Assembly (NCBI GenBank): GCA_037833965.1
Contig: AP031356.1
Coordinates: 6,904,501 to 6,968,500 of the forward strand
Length of the DNA: 64,000 nt
Origin: Marchantia polymorpha subsp. ruderalis
Lineage: Eukaryota > Streptophyta > Marchantiopsida > Marchantiales > Marchantiaceae
Direction: 5' to 3'
Shown: positions 60,463 through 64,000 of the stretch, piece by piece
Numbering within the stretch: the first letter of the stretch is position 1
Layout of the letters: each line of letters starts with the position of its first letter
Made by a program: the position numbers and the translations under genes
Notes under the pieces: model-generated
Database searches by the model: none
Seen by the model: only the letters and a program-made list of their open reading frames with translations
What the model was told of the DNA's origin: nothing

Positions 60463-60477
60463 GTGCCTCCAACCCTA
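60463..60477 (-). repeat. hAT terminal inverted repeat, right
   Basis: Reverse complement of TAGGGTTGGAGGCAC. Immediately outside lies GTCCCACG, the right copy of the 8-bp duplication. Confidence 0.9.
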
Positions 60478-60485
60478 GTCCCACG

Positions 60486-61179
60486 TTACTCGTAGAATTA
60501 CGTATCAATTGAAGAATGGTGCCTAATCACATAATTAATCCCGAAGTACAATTGAAGTGAATAGCATCGCCCTGCAGTAAAATTGTTGGCGTATCAACTC
60601 GTTATTTGCCATCATCCACAGTAACTTCTCAAGTCAGCACTCTACAGCGTTATTAGACTTACATCTTACCACATCATAAAAAATTAGAGATATTCGTTGA
60701 CAAAAAATAAATATTACTTATTTATAAGTCACGTGATAAATTTTTACACTAGTTTTTAAGTTTGCAAACGTTAAATATTCTTTGTTTAAATTTAGTCTTG
60801 GTATTTATTGAAAATGATTACTATAATTGAAGTTTGCATCAATCGACTGTTTTGCTTTTATAAAACTTTCAAGCATCAACTTTGAAATTTATGTCACAAA
60901 ATTTTAATTCAGTTCGAGATGTATCACATAGTCGTAGACTACAAAAGATGTAACTTGCTTATTATGAAGGCAGATATGATACTTGTACTTTTCTATTCAT
61001 TTCATTATTATATATAAAAAAAATTCTACTTGTTATGAACACCATAACATCATTTCCTAATCCTTTAAATATATCGTTATTTTAGATTTAAGCATTCTAC
61101 TCGCCTTTTTAAAATTTTTTAATGAATATGATGATTAAACTCAACCATATCGAAGATTGTGACATTGATAGAGAGAATG
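60486..61179. other. AT-rich spacer
   Basis: Between the hAT element and the copia fossil. Strongly AT-rich, no coding signal or RNA gene recognised. Confidence 0.5.
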
Positions 61180-62720
61180 AGAAGCTCAAACTTTGGTCAA
61201 TAAGTCTGAGTGGATTGCTGCTATGAAGCGTGAAATGCAGTCGTTGATTGATAACAAGACTTGAAAGCTAATTGAGGTTTCTAAAGATCATGAGTTGATT
61301 GATTTGAAGTGGATGTACAAGTTGAGGGACATTTCAGCAAATGACAATACAAAAATCTTCAAAAGCAAGTTGGCTAAAAGGTTTCACACATAATATAGTT
61401 ATGGATTACAATAAAGTTTTCTCACTTATAGCAAAGTATACTACAATTTGTATGGTATGTGATTGACTGCAATATTTAGTTTCGTTATGGATTATATGAA
61501 CGTGATTATAGCTTTTCTCTCTAGATACTTAAAGTATGAGATCTACATGAGACAATCAGTTGACTTTGAGGTGAAAGTTCACAATAGGTTGGTTTGTAGA
61601 TTGCTCAAATCATTATATGTATTGCAACAAGCTCATATGTAATGGAACATGCGTTTTGATGAGTTCATGAAGACACAAAGGTTTTAACGGAGTGTGTATG
61701 ATACTTGTGTCGACATGAAGAAGATGAATGATGAGATTTTCAATCTCATTTTTATAGTACTTTACAAAAATGATATGTTCATCTTGGCAAACCAATACAA
61801 AGTTGATAAATGCAAGAGCAAGTTGATGTCTAATTTAAGACGAAGAATAAGGGAAAGTCAAAAAGAATATTATACATGCATATTTATAGTAATTTTGAAA
61901 AGAAGATTCTATGATTGAGTCAAGATAAATATATTTATTGTATATTTAACAAGTTCAACATGGTTGATTTCAAAGTAGTGTGGGTTTCTTTTGCAACATA
62001 TTTCCAACTTTTTGCAGTTCAATGTCATTAAGAAAGAAAGAATGTCATGTGTTCCCTATGAACAAGATGTGGACAATTTTATGTATTTGATAGTATGCAT
62101 GAGGTCTTATATTGCTCTAGTGATGGCAAGGTGAGCATGAACATGTCAAATCCAGCAAAGATTCATTGAAAAGTAGTGAAATGTATTCTCATATATTTGA
62201 AGAGTATTATGGATTATGGTTTATTGTTTGATGGTTTATTGTACAATGTCAAATCCTTGTTGGGCTACGTTGATACTGACTACGTACAAGAGCTGGACAA
62301 AAGTAGATATACAATTAGGTACACGTTTAGATTTAGTGATGAAAGCATTAATTGGAGATTTATCTTGCCGAAGTGCATAGCTCAATCTACACAAGAAGTT
62401 GAATATGTGGCGCCAGAAGCAACGAAGAAAACTACTCCATTAGACAAACTTATCATAGAGATGGGATTGAAATAAGGCATGGTCAACTTTCATAGCCAGA
62501 ATGATCTACATTTGGATGCGAATCAGGTTATGGACAGAAAAGTGAAGCATGTCGATTTCATGTATCATTTTATCAGATAAAGAGTTTTTGATAAAAGTAT
62601 TGAGCTTGTCAAGATAGAGAGTAAACTCAATCTAGTTGATGTGTTGATCAAAGTTATTCTTTTGAAGAGTTTCATGAGACATTGTGCTACTATGCAGGTT
62701 TTGCAAGAGTATTAGCAAAA
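61180..62720 (+). mobile_element. Ty1/copia retrotransposon fossil (reverse transcriptase and RNase H region), heavily decayed
   Basis: Plus-strand stretches read like copia pol: AAMKREMQSLIDN and LKWMYKL near the start of reverse transcriptase, and GYVDTDYVQELDKSRYT with CIAQSTQEVEYVA in the RNase H part at about 62.2-62.46 kb. Many breaks; it looks old. No LTRs could be delimited in the window. Confidence 0.8.
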
Positions 62721-64000
62721 ACATTTGCTAGCTACAATTTTGAGTTATCTCTTTATATTATTGTACCATCAAATTCAGTTAAGGGAAAGAATTATGAGTT
62801 TCACTCCTTTTTTGAGTAACCTCTAGCTAGTTAAACTTAGCTTATAACTGTATGAACATGTGATATTTAACTCCAATAACTTTTATACCACTAGATTAGT
62901 TTCAATATATAGTTGCATGTATTTGGCCATGGATTTATTACAATGCAACGTAAAGCGAACACAATGATATATCCACGTTGTGTTTTACTGTCAATTGTGT
63001 TTTATTGTTTGTATGAGTCTTAGATAATTGTCTAATATTTTAATGAAATAAAATATAACGTTTTAAAAAAATTCCATCAATCTTATGTATCATCATACAA
63101 CAAAATATTTTTATAATTGATTTATTTTTCATGTGAAATTGAAATAGAATTTTTTTATGAATTAAATAAAATTATTTCAAGTTAATTTTCCATACCACAT
63201 TACAATATTTAGGGATATTGATTGTGTAGAAGTCTTTCCATTCAATATAATAGACTTAATACAAAAATTCTTTAGCACATATCTAAATTCATACATTGGA
63301 CGAATATAAATATAAAGACACAGGGTCAAATTTAATTTCATGAGAAACGGATAGTACTCAGGATATATGTGTATGAACCATGATTTTTTACCGTATATAT
63401 ATATATATATATATATCATCTCATATTTATAATATGATTCATCGGTTTTTAACCCATAATAACTTTTGTAAGAGAGGAATTTTTGGATACATTTTTAATA
63501 TATAATATAATGAATAATATAATATTATTCAACTATTTTTTACTTGTGTAAACAAGACATGGATGATCTTCAGTTGGATTGCTTAAAGTCCTAAATGTTT
63601 TCAAATTCAAATCACATTCAATTGTAAGAGTGTTTTCCATCCATTTAATAGTCAGCTAGGTAACAAATTTGTGTTTGTTCCAAACGAAAAAGTAAGAATT
63701 TCAAAATATATGCAACAATATTCGAGTAGACAAACATATTCTATGAAATCATTGAATTGCATTTTTGTAAACTAATAGAGAAATTTTCATTTAATACTTG
63801 CAACCAATTCAAATGATGCACAGTATAATGGGTAAGTTCTTTATGATGTATTTCTCTTAGAGCAAATTCTAAGTGAACTGTTTCTAAATTGTGTTTCAAG
63901 ATTTTAGCCCTCCCAGTTGGGAATACTTTTCATTGGCCCTTCGAGCAAAACGTCATCAAATAGGACGGAGGCGTGGTCAAGCAGCCGCAGGTTTAACGCT
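62721..64000. other. AT-rich right end
   Basis: AT-rich DNA with a TA dinucleotide tract at about 63393-63416. No gene or RNA recognised; it may include the 3' remains of the copia fossil. Confidence 0.45.
63393..63416 (+). repeat. TA microsatellite
   Basis: About eleven tandem TA units in AT-rich DNA. Confidence 0.8.

Larger units (their letters stand above)
53648..60477 (-). mobile_element. hAT-family DNA transposon, 6.8 kb, with TIRs, TSD and captured host fragment
   Basis: Both ends carry the 15-bp inverted repeat TAGGGTTGGAGGCAC (53648-53662 and, reversed, 60463-60477), with the TAGGG start typical of Ac-like hAT elements. The flanks are GTACCACG (53640-53647) and GTCCCACG (60478-60485), an 8-bp target duplication matching at 7 of 8 positions. 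Inside the ends, GGCATGCC-type motifs recur (left near 53676 and 53710, right near 60448), resembling subterminal transposase sites. The minus strand encodes a BED/DUF659/hATC transposase at 58137-55956. The region 54552-54816 is a COP9 signalosome subunit 3 exon and 59379-59615 may hold another. The element therefore looks like a transposase-bearing hAT that also carries host gene pieces. The one TSD mismatch and the transposase lesions imply it is not brand new. Confidence 0.88.

Noticed and set aside
1-64000. tRNA, rRNA, CRISPR arrays or bacterial-style operons
   Set aside because: No tRNA-like cloverleaf or rRNA segment was noticed by eye, no spaced direct repeats of CRISPR type, and spliced genes exclude a bacterial origin.

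Overview
The window looks like nuclear DNA of a land plant, most likely a bryophyte (liverwort-like). The protein-coding genes give recognisable plant proteins (golgin candidate 6, PEX12, a MUR3-type GT47, a mitochondrial-type cytochrome b5 reductase). They are split into many short exons by GT-AG introns of roughly 100-1200 bp, and a plant-type telomere repeat (CCCTAAA) is present. Leaders and intergenic DNA are rich in CT/GA, CATC, GATA and GACA microsatellites. The taxon is an inference; no species-diagnostic marker was seen.

Layout. 1-5134 (-): the 5' half of a golgin candidate 6 / p115-Uso1 tethering factor, running off the left edge. 5135-9165: a divergent intergenic region. 9166-13871 (+): a complete ten-exon PEX12, the peroxisomal RING-family E3 component. 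13872-23966: a 10-kb gene-poor, microsatellite-rich stretch with several strong palindromes. 23967-25385 (+): an intronless GT47 exostosin-family glycosyltransferase (xyloglucan galactosyltransferase MUR3 type). 25386-31880: no confident gene, some weak open frames. About 31880-36200 (-): a degenerate non-LTR retrotransposon (LINE) with ORF1, APE endonuclease, reverse transcriptase and a CCHC knuckle. 36900-38820: a short telomere repeat followed by a broken Ty3-type LTR retrotransposon fossil. 39660-40370: a GC-rich island, then 40992-46288 (+) a multi-exon coiled-coil protein I do not recognise. 47075-50938 (-): a complete 13-exon NADH-cytochrome b5 reductase-like gene, tail to tail with the coiled-coil gene. 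53648-60477: a 6.8-kb hAT transposon with 15-bp inverted ends and 8-bp flanking repeats matching at 7 of 8 positions. It carries a damaged transposase and an exon-like fragment of COP9 signalosome subunit 3. 61180-62720 (+): a decayed Ty1/copia fossil. The right end is AT-rich.

The host genes serve unrelated housekeeping roles (Golgi tethering, peroxisome import, cell-wall polysaccharide synthesis, electron transfer), as is normal for a plant chromosome; there is no operon logic. GC6 and PEX12 are head to head, and the coiled-coil gene and the reductase are tail to tail. The right half is progressively more transposon-derived and AT-rich. The most interesting objects are the hAT element with its captured CSN3 exon, the unassigned coiled-coil gene, and the dyad symmetries near 8.5, 14.1 and 15.2 kb.
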